Below, piece after piece: positions 1-9,235 of a stretch of 64,000 nucleotides of DNA. The notes under the pieces are model-generated. The model was not told the origin of the DNA, searched no databases, and was given only the letters and a program-made list of their open reading frames with translations. This DNA comes from Hymenobacter psoromatis (GTDB taxonomy: Bacteria > Bacteroidota > Bacteroidia > Cytophagales > Hymenobacteraceae): positions 3,968,001-4,032,000 of the forward strand of contig CP014771.1 of assembly GCA_001596155.1 (NCBI GenBank), written 5' to 3'. Made by a program: the position numbers and the translations under genes. Every line of letters starts with the position of its first letter. The stretch's first letter is position 1.

Positions 1-2875
1 GGTAGATGCGCACCGTTTGCAGGTAGCCGCGCTTCACCAGGTCGGCGGGCAGGTTGTAGCCCAGCGTCACGTTCTTGACGCGGAAAAACGAGCCATCCTG
101 CACAAAGCGCGACGAGTTGCCAGTGCCGTTGCCCGAGCCAAAGCTCGACTTGGGGATGTTGGTGATGTCGCCCGGCTTCTGCCAGCGGTTGAGCTGGTCA
201 ATGGTCTGGTTATCAAGGTAGTTGTTGAAGCCCGTGGACTGGTACACGCCGGCCGCGTTGTAGATGTCGTTGCCGTAGCTGAACTGCCCCAGCGCGCTCA
301 AATCGAAGCCTTTGAAGCTGGCCGTGGTGTTCACGCCGCCCGTAAACTTGGGGTTGGGGTTGCCCACTTTCATATCGGGGGCCGCGCCGTAGTTGTTGCT
401 GGCCGAGCCGTCGGCCTGGGTGTAGAGCGCGTCGCCGTTGGCGGGGTCAACGCCCGCGTAGCGCTTGGTGTAGAACACGCCCAGCGGCTCGCCCTGCTGC
501 ACGCGGCTGATGATGGCACCGCCCGGAATGATGGGGGTAGCGAGCGAGGTAATCAGGTTGCGGTTGAACGACATGTTGCCGCCCACGCTCCACTTAAAGT
601 CGCCGTCCAGGATGCGGCCGTTCAGGGCAATTTCCAGGCCCCGGTTGCGCAGCCCGCCCACGTTTTGCGTAATGGTGCTGAAGCCGTTGGTCAGGGGCAG
701 CGGGCGGCTGAGCAGCAGCTTGTCCGTTTGCTTCTGATACAGGTCCACTTCACCCGTGATGCGGTTTTGCAGAAAGCCGAACTCCACGCCCAGGTCGGTC
801 TGCTTGGTGTTTTCCCAGGTCAGGGTCGGGTCACCGAGGGCAGACCCGATAAACGTACCCGACTGGTCGGCGTAGGGTAGGGCCGAAACCAGGCTGCGCG
901 ACGAGAAGTTGCCAATCTCAGCGTTGCCGGTGAGGCCGAAGCTGGCCCGCACCTTGAGGTAGTTGATGAGGGTGTTGCCCTTCAAAAAGCTCTCCTCCGA
1001 CAGCAAATAGCCGATGGAGCCCGCCCCGAAGGTGCCGTAGCGCCGCTCCGTGCCAAAGCGCGACGAGCCATCCTCCCGCACGCTGCCGCTGAGCAGGTAC
1101 TTGTTCTGAAAAGCGTAGTTGACGCGGGCGAAGTACGACAGAATGGAATAGCCGGTGCCCGACGAGCCCGAGCCGCCCGTTTTCACGGCCGCGCTGTTGA
1201 TGCGCGTGAAGTCACTAGTGGGGAAGCCCCGGCCTTCGGCCGAAGTCACGCGCGAGTCGGAGCGCTGGTACGACTCACCCACCAGCACATCGACGTGGTG
1301 GTCGCCAAAATCGCGGGCGTAGGTGGCCGTGTTATTATTGGTGTAGTTAACTACCTGGCTTTGCGCGCTGAAGGCGTAGCCGGTGGCGGCCCCGGTCTGG
1401 GTGCCGGCGCTGCGCACCAGGTCTTCGTTCAGGTCCAGAAAGTCGCCGCCCACTTCCGTGCGCAGCGTCAGGCCCTTCATCGGCGTAAAGTTGAGGTAAG
1501 CCGAGCTGAACGAGCGGTAGGTGCCGGCGCGGTTCATACCCAGCTCCTGGTCAATCAGGGCGTTGTAGTAGATGGTCTGGGCGTTGAGCAGGCCCGTGGC
1601 CGGGTCGTATACCGGCTGGGTAGGGGCCAGGGCATTGAGCTGCAAGGGGTTAGAGAAGTCATTGTCGCCCGCCACCCGGTCGTTCACGGTCCGGGCCAGC
1701 GAGGTATTGAATCCCACCTTCAGGTTGTCCAGGATGCTGTGGTCGATGTTCAGGCGCAGGCTACCCCGCCGGAAGCGGTTGCCCACGATAATACCCTTCT
1801 GGTCGTTAAAGGTGCCGCTGAGGTAGAAGCGCGTTTTGGCATCGCCGCCGCTCACGCTAAAGTCATACTGCGCCACGTTGGCCCCGCCAAAGAGCTTGTA
1901 TTTGCCCAGGTTGCGGAAAGCCTGGTCGCTCCAGTTAGTATTGTAGGGCGAATTGTAGTCAAGCCCAAAAAATCTGGTGAACGCGCGGGGCAGGGTAGCC
2001 TGCTTGGCGTAGCCACCATTGATGAGCGCCTCGCCCAGCAGCTCATTATACTGCGAGGCATCCAGAAACTGCCGCTGGCGGGTGGGCGCGCTGATGCCGT
2101 AGTAGTAGCCGGCCGTTACCTTGGTTTTGCCCTGCTTACCCTTGCGGGTGGTAATGATGATAACCCCGTTCGAGGCCCGCGAGCCGTAGATGGCCGAGGC
2201 CGAGGCATCTTTCAGAATGCTGATGCTCTCGATGTCGTTGGGGTTGAGGTCGGCCAGTGGGTTCAGCGGCTCGGTGCTGGCCTGCGACTGGTCCTGCGAA
2301 GTCACCGGGATGCCGTCAATCACGTACAGCGGCTGGTTGGAGGCCGACACCGACGAGGTGCCGCGCACCTGAATGTTGAGGCCCTGGCCCAGCTTGCCGC
2401 TGCCCTGGTTAATTACTACCCCCGGCGTGCGGCCCTGAATGGACTGCTCGAACGACTGCACCGGCTGGTTCTGCACCACGCTGCCCGAAAGCTGCGTCAC
2501 CGCCCCGGTCAGGTCGGCCTTGCTCTGGGTGCCGTAGCCCACCACCACCGCCTCATCAAGCGAAGTAGCGCTGGCCGACAGCATAATGTTGAAGGTGGTC
2601 TGGCTGCCCACCGGCAGCGTCTGGGTCGCGTAGCCGATAGAGCTGATAATGAGCTTGGCATTGGGCTGCACAGTCAGCTGAAAGTTGCCATTGGCGCCGC
2701 TGGTGGTGCCGTTGATGGTGCCCTGCTCCACGATGGTAGCGCCCGGCAGCGAGCCCGCATCGGAACCCGCCACGTGCCCACTAATGGCGCGCGTCTGGGC
2801 CGCGACCTGCAGAGCCATCAGCCAGCCCAGCAGCAATAGCAATACCCGCACGGGAGTAAACGATTTTCTGTTCAT
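1..2875 (-). CDS. SusC/RagA-family TonB-linked outer membrane receptor, 3' end outside window
   Basis: TonB-dependent outer membrane transporter of the SusC type, which imports glycans or other large nutrients together with a SusD lipoprotein. The gene is read right to left from ATG at 2873-2875 and stays open to base 1, so about 958 codons are visible and the C-terminal barrel strands are missing. Seen in order: a signal peptide ending near VAAQ, a CarboxypepD_reg-like domain (GATIVEQGTINGTTS), the SusC signature EAVVVGYGTQSKADLTG, a plug domain with LYVIDGIPV and NPNDIESISILKDASASAIYG, then a long beta-barrel. It closely resembles the receptor at 4560-7637 and looks like a tandem paralogue. 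Its own SusD partner is probably just beyond the left edge (inference). The substrate cannot be told from the sequence. Confidence 0.93.
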   Translation of the reverse strand, partial: MNRKSFTPVRVLLLLLGWLMALQVAAQTRAISGHVAGSDAGSLPGATIVEQGTINGTTSGANGNFQLTVQPNAKLIISSIGYATQTLPVGSQTTFNIMLSASATSLDEAVVVGYGTQSKADLTGAVTQLSGSVVQNQPVQSFEQSIQGRTPGVVINQGSGKLGQGLNIQVRGTSSVSASNQPLYVIDGIPVTSQDQSQASTEPLNPLADLNPNDIESISILKDASASAIYGSRASNGVIIITTRKGKQGKTKVTAGYYYGISAPTRQRQFLDASQYNELLGEALINGGYAKQATLPRAFTRFFGLDYNSPYNTNWSDQAFRNLGKYKLFGGANVAQYDFSVSGGDAKTRFYLSGTFNDQKGIIVGNRFRRGSLRLNIDHSILDNLKVGFNTSLARTVNDRVAGDNDFSNPLQLNALAPTQPVYDPATGLLNAQTIYYNALIDQELGMNRAGTYRSFSSAYLNFTPMKGLTLRTEVGGDFLDLNEDLVRSAGTQTGAATGYAFSAQSQVVNYTNNNTATYARDFGDHHVDVLVGESYQRSDSRVTSAEGRGFPTSDFTRINSAAVKTGGSGSSGTGYSILSYFARVNYAFQNKYLLSGSVREDGSSRFGTERRYGTFGAGSIGYLLSEESFLKGNTLINYLKVRASFGLTGNAEIGNFSSRSLVSALPYADQSGTFIGSALGDPTLTWENTKQTDLGVEFGFLQNRITGEVDLYQKQTDKLLLSRPLPLTNGFSTITQNVGGLRNRGLEIALNGRILDGDFKWSVGGNMSFNRNLITSLATPIIPGGAIISRVQQGEPLGVFYTKRYAGVDPANGDALYTQADGSASNNYGAAPDMKVGNPNPKFTGGVNTTASFKGFDLSALGQFSYGNDIYNAAGVYQSTGFNNYLDNQTIDQLNRWQKPGDITNIPKSSFGSGNGTGNSSRFVQDGSFFRVKNVTLGYNLPADLVKRGYLQTVRIY

Positions 2876-3055
2876 ACAGACGGTTTGAAAGTGAGAAATA
2901 AAACCAGTAGCCAAGCTACTGTTAAGGAATTGTAAGGGACCTTGTGGGCGCAAATAAGTTTATTTTTCTGAATGCTGGGTGAGCATTTTAGTAATAATTA
3001 GTTGAAATGAATTTATAGCTCAGCACTAGCTTCACGTAACTATCGGATTATAAAT

Positions 3056-3090
3056 AAAAAAGCCCACGACTGGCTGGTCGCAGGCTTTTT
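3056..3090 (-). terminator. intrinsic terminator after the SusD gene
   Basis: Hairpin with arms AAAAAGCC and GGCTTTTT and an inner CGAC/GGTCG pairing. It lies 19 bases past the susD stop and gives a T-run in the minus direction. It separates the SusC-SusD pair at 3109-7637 from the next receptor, so the two receptors are probably separate transcription units. Confidence 0.75.
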
Positions 3091-3108
3091 GCGCGGAAAA
3101 CCTGGCGT

Positions 3109-4518
3109 TTAGTAGCCGGCGTTCTGTACCAGGTTAGGGTTGGCGTTGATTTCGCGGAAGGGGATAGGAAATACCAGGCGGTTGGCATTCCAGGTAATTG
3201 CCGCGCCGGTGAGCGGGTCGGCCGTCGATTCCATGTTACGCTTAAGGTCGCCGAGGCGGAAACCCTCGAAGGCCAGTTCAATGCGCCGCTCCTTCAGGAT
3301 GGCGGCCAGCGTCGCGGTGGGGAGGGGGGGTAGCCCAGCCCGCGCCCGAATGGCGTTGATGTCGGCCAGGGGGGTAGCGCCCGTCGTGGTGCCGGCCCGG
3401 AAGTTGGCCTCGGCGCGGGTTAGCAGCATTTCGTCCGCGCGCATGACCTTGATGTTGCCATACAGCGCGTCGTACTTGCGGGTGTAGGCCGGCGCGGTGG
3501 CCGTTGGCGTGGTGTAGAGCAGGGCGCGCGAGTCGCCGGCTTCAAAAAGGCTGAGAAACTGCGGCTGAATGGTCACGTCGGCGCGGCGATTGCGGGCGTA
3601 GAACGTATTCAGCTGATTGATACCACTTTGCGCCGTGATTTGGATGGTAAAAATGTCCTCAATGGTATTGGTGTTGGTGGTTATCGGAATGGTCGCCGTC
3701 GCCACGTTGGCCGGGTTATAGCCAAAGTTTGCTCCGTAAAAGCTATTCAGCGCAAACTGCGTAGCGCTCACCGCCCGGTTGGCGGCGGCGGCCGCGGCCG
3801 GGTAGTTGCCCTGCTGCAAATAGACCCGCGCCAGCAGCGCCGCGCAGGCGTAGCGGGTAGCCGAAAAAGAGTTGAGGCCACCGCCCGTTGTCAGCCTGGC
3901 CTCGGCCACGGTGAGGTCAGTGATAACCTGCGCGTACACCTCGGCTACCGTGTTGCGGCTCACGTTGCTTTCGGCCGTCACGGTGAGGGTAGGGGCCAGC
4001 ACCAGCGGCACGCCGGGGTTGCTGGCGGGCGAGCCGTCGTTCCAGGCTTTGCCGTAGGCGCGCACCAGGTCAAAATAAACCAGCGAGCGGATGAACTTGG
4101 CCTCGCCCTCGCCGCTGGCCTGCTGAGCCGGCGTGTCGAGCTTCCCAATGTTGGCCAGCACGTTATTGGTGCGGTTGATAACGTCGTAGGCGCTCAGCCA
4201 GGTAGCGCTTATCTGGCTGTTGGTGATGAGCAGGGTCTTGCGCTGGGCCTCCTGGGGCTGGGTATAAGTGCCCACGAAGCTCTCGTCGCCATTGTCGGCC
4301 AGCAGGTCGGTCATCAGCTGGAGGTAGCCGCCGTACAGGTTCACGCTTTGCAGGCCCGCGTAGCAGCCCACTAGCGCGGCTTGCACGTCGCTGGAATTAT
4401 TAAAAGCCTGCGTCGTGTCGATGTAGCTGACCGGCTGCACGTTGAGCTTGTTGTTGCAGCTCTCCAGGCCCCCCAGGAGCAGAACTGCCGTCAGCAGTCC
4501 GGGTACGATTTTCTTCAT
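3109..4518 (-). CDS. RagB/SusD-family nutrient uptake outer membrane lipoprotein
   Basis: Surface lipoprotein that caps the SusC channel and binds its ligand. 469 residues, at the short end for the family. The start is ATG at 4516-4518. The N-terminus is a lipoprotein signal (MKKIVPGLLTAVLLLGG) with Cys at about residue 21 (LESC), followed by SusD-like text (TTQAFNNSSDVQAALVGCY), TPR-like helices (FIRSLVYFDLVRAYG, AYACAALLARVYLQQGNY type) and the characteristic C-terminal ending with LKERRIELAFEGFRLGDLKR and PIPFREINANPNLVQN. It begins 41 bases after the SusC gene at 4560-7637 on the same strand, the usual susC-susD order, so the two are almost certainly one operon. A terminator follows. Confidence 0.95.
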   Translation of the reverse strand: MKKIVPGLLTAVLLLGGLESCNNKLNVQPVSYIDTTQAFNNSSDVQAALVGCYAGLQSVNLYGGYLQLMTDLLADNGDESFVGTYTQPQEAQRKTLLITNSQISATWLSAYDVINRTNNVLANIGKLDTPAQQASGEGEAKFIRSLVYFDLVRAYGKAWNDGSPASNPGVPLVLAPTLTVTAESNVSRNTVAEVYAQVITDLTVAEARLTTGGGLNSFSATRYACAALLARVYLQQGNYPAAAAAANRAVSATQFALNSFYGANFGYNPANVATATIPITTNTNTIEDIFTIQITAQSGINQLNTFYARNRRADVTIQPQFLSLFEAGDSRALLYTTPTATAPAYTRKYDALYGNIKVMRADEMLLTRAEANFRAGTTTGATPLADINAIRARAGLPPLPTATLAAILKERRIELAFEGFRLGDLKRNMESTADPLTGAAITWNANRLVFPIPFREINANPNLVQNAGY

Positions 4519-4559
4519 AAGATAAAAAGCTAGAGGTAAAGGAGGATAGCGGCCGGCAC

Positions 4560-7500
4560 CTAGAAACCCAGGTTGAGGCCCACGGTGTAGGTGCGCGCCT
4601 GCGGCGCGGTGTAGAAGCTGATGCCCTGGCTGATGTTGTTGGCAGTGGTGTTGCCCGTGCCCGTCACGTAGTCGGTGCTCACTTCGGGGTCCCAGCCAGT
4701 GTACTTGGTGAAGGTCAGCAGGTTGTAGCCCTGCACGAAGAGGCGGGCCGACTGCAGAAAGCCCCGCTTGGCCAGCGCGCTGGGCAGGTTGTAGCCCAAC
4801 ACCACCGAGCGCAGGCGGCCGTAGTCGCCGTTTTGCACGAAGCGCGACGACTGCCCGGTGCCGTTGCCGCCGTTGTAGATGGCTTTGGGCACGTTCGTAA
4901 TGTCGCCGGGCTTCTGCCAGCGGTTGAGCTGGTCGCGGGTCTGGTTGTCGTAGCCATTGTTAAAGCTGGCCGAAAAGAAAGGCGCGCCCCCGTCGTAAAT
5001 CTGGTTGCCAAACACGCCCACGAGCGTGGCCGTCAGGTCGAAGCCCTTGTAGGTGAAGGTGTTCGTGATGCCGCCCGTCCAGCGCGGGTTGGGGTTGCCG
5101 ATGGGCACGTTGGTCGCCAGGTTGATGTTGGTGGTGGTGCCACGGTTGAGTGTGCCGTCGGCGTTGGTCGTGTTCAGGTAGTAGAGCGCGTTGCCGTTGG
5201 CGGGGTCCACGCCCGCGTATTCAGGCCCCACGAACTCGCCCAGCGGCTGGCCCGCCTGCGCCCGGTTCAAAAAGCTGCCCAGGATGGCGGGGCCGGCCAG
5301 GTCCAGTATCTTGTTCTGGTTGACGGAGGCATTCACGCTGGTAGTCCAAGTGAAGTCACCCACGAAATTGCGCGTGGTCAGCGTCAGCTCCAGGCCCTGG
5401 TTGCGCAGGCTGCCCACGTTGGCATTGCGCACCGAGAAGCCCGAGGTGCCCGGCACCGGCTGCGACAGTAGCAGGCCGGTCGTGTTCTTGCGGTAGATAT
5501 CGACCTCGCCGCTGATGCGGTTGTTGAACAAGCCGTATTCCAGCCCAGCATCGTACTGCACCGTCGATTCCCAACCCAGCACGTCGTTGCCCAGCTGGTA
5601 GGGGCTCTGGCCGGGCGTGCCCACGTAGCCCGCGTTGCCCGCGAAGAGGCTGCGCGAGGCGAAGTTGCCGAAGTTCTGGTTGCCCGTTTTGCCCAGGCTG
5701 GCGCGCACCTTCAGCAGGCTCAAAGTAGTATTGCCCTTCAAAAAGTCTTCTTCCGAAAGCAGCCAGCCCACTGAGCCCGCTGGAAAAATGCCGTAGCGCC
5801 GCTCCGCGCCGAAGCGCGACGAGCCATCGAGGCGCGCGCTGGCCCCTACCAGATACTTGCCCTGAAAGGCGTAAGCCCCACGGGCAAAGTACGATACCAG
5901 CGCGTAGCTCGTGGTAAACGAGGTGCCGGCCGTAATCTGGGCGGCGTTGTCGAGGGTGCGGTACGAGTCGGAGGCAAACTGAGTGCCCGTCACGCTATTG
6001 CCCGTGATGCGGGAGCTCTCGTAGCTCGTGCCCAGCGTCAACTCCAGCGAGTGTTTTTCGGCGAAAATATTCTTATAGGAGAAGTAGTTGTTGACGATAA
6101 CCTTGGCGTCGGTCTGGTTGGAATTGTAGCCGAAGCCGTTGGTGTTGCCCGTGTTGCGCGAGGTAATGCGGCCCAGGTACTGCTCTTCGCTCTGATTGAG
6201 CACATCGGTGCCCAGCTCCGAGCGGAACACCAAGCCTTTGGTCAGCTTCAATTGGGCATACACGTTGCCCAGCAGCCGGTACACCGTAGTCACGTAGGAG
6301 CCGCCCTGAATGCTCAGCAGCGGGTTATAGTAAAAAGGGAAAGCATTAGTACCAGTGTTGGGCTGGCCCGTGGTGGGGTCCAGCGCCCCACTCAGCTGCC
6401 CCGAGCGCGGGTCAATGAGCGGCGTAATCGGGGCCAGGGCCACAATCTGCATGGGCGTGCTGAACGCGTTGTCGTTGGGTAGGCGGTTGTTCACCGACCG
6501 CGTGGCCGTCAGGTTCAGGCCAAACGAGAGCCGCTCCGTAGCCTGGTGGTCGAGGTTGAAGCGCGAAGCGATGCGCTCGTACTGGTTGCTGACGAGGATG
6601 CCCTTCTGCTTGCTGTACTGCCCCGAGAAGTAAAAGCGCGTTTTGTCGGTGCCGCCGCTGGCGTTCAGGTCATATTGCTGGAAAGCAGCCCGTTGCAATA
6701 CCTGGTCCTGCCAGTTGGTGTCGTAGGTGAGCGGGTCGGTAGCCCCACCCGCGTAGCCACTAAGGCGGGACGCGATGTTGGCTGGCACGGCGAAAGTGCC
6801 GCCGCGGTTCACCAGCGCCTCCGTCAGCAGCATCACGTATTCCTGGCTGTTCAGGAAGTCGCGCTTGTGCGTGGGCTCACTGAAGCCGCCCTGAATGCCC
6901 ACGTTGAAGCGTGTGGCACCCGCCTTACCGCGCTTAGTGGTAATGAGTACTACCCCGTTGGTAGCCCGCGAGCCGTAGATGGCCGAGGCCGAAGCATCCT
7001 TGAGCACCGAAATGCTCTCAATGTCATTAGGGTTGATGTCGGCAATGGGATTGGTAGCCGCCGTGGTAGAAGACAGGTTATCAGCCACTACCGGCACGCC
7101 ATCCACCACGTACAGCGGCTGCGCGCTGCCACTGATGCTCGACACGCCGCGCACCCGCACCCGAATGCCCTGGCCCAGCTTGCCACTGCTATTTTCGATA
7201 AATACGCCGGCCGCCTTGCCCTGAATCGACTGCTCGAACGACTGCACCGGCTGGTCGCCCACGTCCTTGCTCGTGAGCTGCACCACCGAGCCCGTGAGGT
7301 CGGCCTTGGTCTGGGTGCCGTAGCCCACCACCACGGCCTCGGCCAGGTCGGTGGCCGAGTTTTGCAGCACCACGTCGAAGCGGCTGCGGCCACTCACGGC
7401 AATAGTCTGCGACGCAAAGCCTACCGAGCTGATGACCAGCATAGCGCCCGGCTGCACCGCCAGCGAAAAGCTGCCTTCCGCGTTGCTGGTCACGCCGTTG

Positions 7501-7637
7501 GTGGTGCCGCGCTCCACGATGGTCGCACCCGGCACGGGGCTGCCGTCGGTGCCGGTCACGCGGCCATTCACCACCTGCGACTGGGCCAGCGCCGGCAAAG
7601 CCGCCATCATCAGTAAAGGAGTAAAAATGTTCCTCAT
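4560..7637 (-). CDS. SusC/RagA-family TonB-linked outer membrane receptor
   Basis: Full-length SusC-type receptor of 1025 residues that pairs with the downstream SusD. ATG at 7635-7637 opens a signal peptide ending in LPALAQ. Next come a CarboxypepD_reg-like domain (about residues 22-100, VPGATIVERGTTNG), the SusC motif EAVVVGYGTQTKADLTGSV, a plug with PLYVVDGVPV and DIESISVLKDASASAIYGSR (about 115-235) and a 22-strand-type barrel ending in YTVGLNLGF, with the terminal Phe usual for BAM substrates. No sigma/anti-sigma pair is adjacent and the N-terminus carries no extra STN signalling domain, so anti-sigma regulation is not indicated. Substrate unknown. Confidence 0.96.
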   Translation of the reverse strand: MRNIFTPLLMMAALPALAQSQVVNGRVTGTDGSPVPGATIVERGTTNGVTSNAEGSFSLAVQPGAMLVISSVGFASQTIAVSGRSRFDVVLQNSATDLAEAVVVGYGTQTKADLTGSVVQLTSKDVGDQPVQSFEQSIQGKAAGVFIENSSGKLGQGIRVRVRGVSSISGSAQPLYVVDGVPVVADNLSSTTAATNPIADINPNDIESISVLKDASASAIYGSRATNGVVLITTKRGKAGATRFNVGIQGGFSEPTHKRDFLNSQEYVMLLTEALVNRGGTFAVPANIASRLSGYAGGATDPLTYDTNWQDQVLQRAAFQQYDLNASGGTDKTRFYFSGQYSKQKGILVSNQYERIASRFNLDHQATERLSFGLNLTATRSVNNRLPNDNAFSTPMQIVALAPITPLIDPRSGQLSGALDPTTGQPNTGTNAFPFYYNPLLSIQGGSYVTTVYRLLGNVYAQLKLTKGLVFRSELGTDVLNQSEEQYLGRITSRNTGNTNGFGYNSNQTDAKVIVNNYFSYKNIFAEKHSLELTLGTSYESSRITGNSVTGTQFASDSYRTLDNAAQITAGTSFTTSYALVSYFARGAYAFQGKYLVGASARLDGSSRFGAERRYGIFPAGSVGWLLSEEDFLKGNTTLSLLKVRASLGKTGNQNFGNFASRSLFAGNAGYVGTPGQSPYQLGNDVLGWESTVQYDAGLEYGLFNNRISGEVDIYRKNTTGLLLSQPVPGTSGFSVRNANVGSLRNQGLELTLTTRNFVGDFTWTTSVNASVNQNKILDLAGPAILGSFLNRAQAGQPLGEFVGPEYAGVDPANGNALYYLNTTNADGTLNRGTTTNINLATNVPIGNPNPRWTGGITNTFTYKGFDLTATLVGVFGNQIYDGGAPFFSASFNNGYDNQTRDQLNRWQKPGDITNVPKAIYNGGNGTGQSSRFVQNGDYGRLRSVVLGYNLPSALAKRGFLQSARLFVQGYNLLTFTKYTGWDPEVSTDYVTGTGNTTANNISQGISFYTAPQARTYTVGLNLGF

Positions 7638-7701
7638 AAGGTAAGTTGATTAAAGGGTGTTTAAGCAATAATGAGCGTTGGGTAAACAAAATCGTCACCT
7701 G

Positions 7702-7708
7702 CAAAGTA
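7702..7708 (-). promoter_or_regulatory. candidate -7 box for the susCD operon
   Basis: On the minus strand the sequence reads TACTTTG, one base shorter than the Bacteroidota -7 consensus TAnnTTTG, about 65 bases upstream of the SusC start and within an AT-rich stretch. No well-placed -33 TTG is seen, so this is only a candidate. Confidence 0.35.
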
Positions 7709-7909
7709 AAGGGGGTAGTAAGAAAAAATTCGCAAAAAACTAAAAAATAGTCCAAAATTTGAAAGGGTAAATCTCATTCACTAAGAATAAAGTTTGGTAG
7801 TGACCCTATTTTTGAAGGGGGTATCTAGAAAAGCCAACAGTTGCTTTAGCGTATCAACGGCTGCCCTATGCCTGCGCTGCCAGCTTACCACCACAGCCGC
7901 CGCGCCCCG

Positions 7910-7917
7910 TACCTTTG
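7910..7917 (+). promoter_or_regulatory. -7 promoter box TACCTTTG upstream of RNase D
   Basis: Exact match to the Bacteroidota housekeeping -7 consensus TAnnTTTG, ending 9 bases before ATG at 7927. Transcription starting about 5-8 bases downstream would give a nearly leaderless mRNA. It also argues against the in-frame TTG at 7915, which lies inside the box. Confidence 0.6.
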
Positions 7918-7926
7918 CTGCCACGC

Positions 7927-9108
7927 ATGAAGCCAACCATTCACTACCTCACCACGGCCGCTCAGGTGGCCGAGGCCGCCGCCCATTTTGCTACCCTGCC
8001 CCGCATCGGTATCGACCTGGAATTCGATGATAACCGCTACCGCTACGGTCGTCACCTGGCCCTGATTCAGGTATTCGACGGCACTACCGTTTACCTGATT
8101 GACCCCCTACCCCTGGAGCCCGAGATGGCCGCCGGCCTGGCGCCGCTGTTCGCGGTGCTGCGCGACCCCGCCGTGGCCAAGGTCTTTCACTCCTGCAAAT
8201 CGGATATTTTGCTGCTCGACGAGCTGTTTAGCGTCACGTGCCGCACCATTGTCGATACCAGCGTGCAGTTCACGCTGCTGGCTTTGGAAGACAATAATAT
8301 TTCCCTGGGCCGCCTCATTCAGAGCGAGTTGGGCTTTGAGGTGGATAAGGGCGAGCAGAAGTCGAACTGGCTCAAGCGCCCCCTCACCGAAGCCCAAAAA
8401 GAGTACGCCGCCAACGACGTGCTCTACCTGTTCGAGCTGACCGACCGCCTCACCGTGCGCCTGCAAGAGCAGGGTAGGGCGCAGTGGGCGGCCGAAGAAA
8501 ACCAGGCCCTCGAAGCCGTGCGCTACGGCCGCGGCGAGCTGCGCCCGCACCTGCGCCTGGCCGGCAAGTTTCGCATCGGCCCGCAGGAGCTGCCGCTGTT
8601 TCGGGAACTCTACGCGCTGCGCGACCGCGTGGCACGGCTGCTCGACCGCCCTAGCTACATGGTGCTCAGCAACGACCGGCTGGCCGAAATCACGCACCAG
8701 CCCATTGCTTCGCACGGCGCGCTACGCACCGCCGGCGGCCTGCACCCCGAGCTCAAGCGCGCCCCTTACGCCGACGAGCTGGTGGCCCTCGCCACCGCCG
8801 AGCTGGCCCCCGACGGCCCCCTACCCCCCGACCAGCGCCGGCCGCAGCCGTTTCGCCGCCGCTTCGGTGGCCCGGTGGCGGCCAGGGCCGAAGCCCGCGA
8901 AGGCTTGCTCAACGCCCTCAAAAACCACCTGGCCACTGACTTCAGCCCCGTGCTGGCCAACACCGTGCTTAGCAACCGCCTCATCGGCGACGTGGTGGAG
9001 CAGGGCAGCCTGGCCGCCCTGCGCCCCTGGCAGCGCCAGCTGCTGGGCGAAACCGCCGGCCAACACGGCTTGGCTATCAGTGAGTTGGAAGAGCCGCTGC
9101 AAGCATAG
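7927..9108 (+). CDS. rnd: Ribonuclease D-like 3'-5' exonuclease with HRDC domain
   Basis: 3'-5' exoribonuclease of the DEDDy family, acting on tRNA precursors and other structured RNA in the cytoplasm. 393 residues. The DEDD residues are visible: D30 and E32 in GIDLEFDD (Exo I), the FHSCKSDILLLDEL segment (Exo II, about residues 88-100) and YAANDVLYLFEL (Exo III, YxxxD, about 161-172). An HRDC helical domain follows at about 205-290 (FRELYALRDRVARLLDRP...LAEI), then a C-terminal helical extension. ATG 7927 is preferred over TTG 7915, which falls in the promoter box. The gene stands alone between the divergent susC and the next secreted-protein gene. Confidence 0.9.
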   Translation: MKPTIHYLTTAAQVAEAAAHFATLPRIGIDLEFDDNRYRYGRHLALIQVFDGTTVYLIDPLPLEPEMAAGLAPLFAVLRDPAVAKVFHSCKSDILLLDELFSVTCRTIVDTSVQFTLLALEDNNISLGRLIQSELGFEVDKGEQKSNWLKRPLTEAQKEYAANDVLYLFELTDRLTVRLQEQGRAQWAAEENQALEAVRYGRGELRPHLRLAGKFRIGPQELPLFRELYALRDRVARLLDRPSYMVLSNDRLAEITHQPIASHGALRTAGGLHPELKRAPYADELVALATAELAPDGPLPPDQRRPQPFRRRFGGPVAARAEAREGLLNALKNHLATDFSPVLANTVLSNRLIGDVVEQGSLAALRPWQRQLLGETAGQHGLAISELEEPLQA

Positions 9109-9125
9109 TTAAAGGCTAACGTGCT

Positions 9126-9235
9126 AAAAAAGAACGTCATGCTGAACGTAGTGAAGCATCTCGCCCGATTCGTTGAACGATACTCAAACGAAGTGGTAGA
9201 GATGCTTCACTGCGTTCAGCATGACGTTCTTTTTT
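9126..9235 (+). repeat. palindromic repeat family A (long form), overlapping the next gene's start
   Basis: About 110-bp imperfect palindrome. The outer arms are AAAAAAGAACGTCATGCTGA and TCAGCATGACGTTCTTTTTT, and the inner arms contain GTGAAGCATCTC / GAGATGCTTCAC. Copies of the same arms occur at 25772-25883 and 43663-43774, and shorter relatives at 11248, 14473 and 32961. No transposase is associated. The right arm is inside the reading frame of the gene at 9202. Confidence 0.85.

Noticed and set aside
1295..2839. 514-codon plus-strand frame in the first SusC gene
   Set aside because: Antisense shadow; the minus strand carries the SusC signature motifs throughout.
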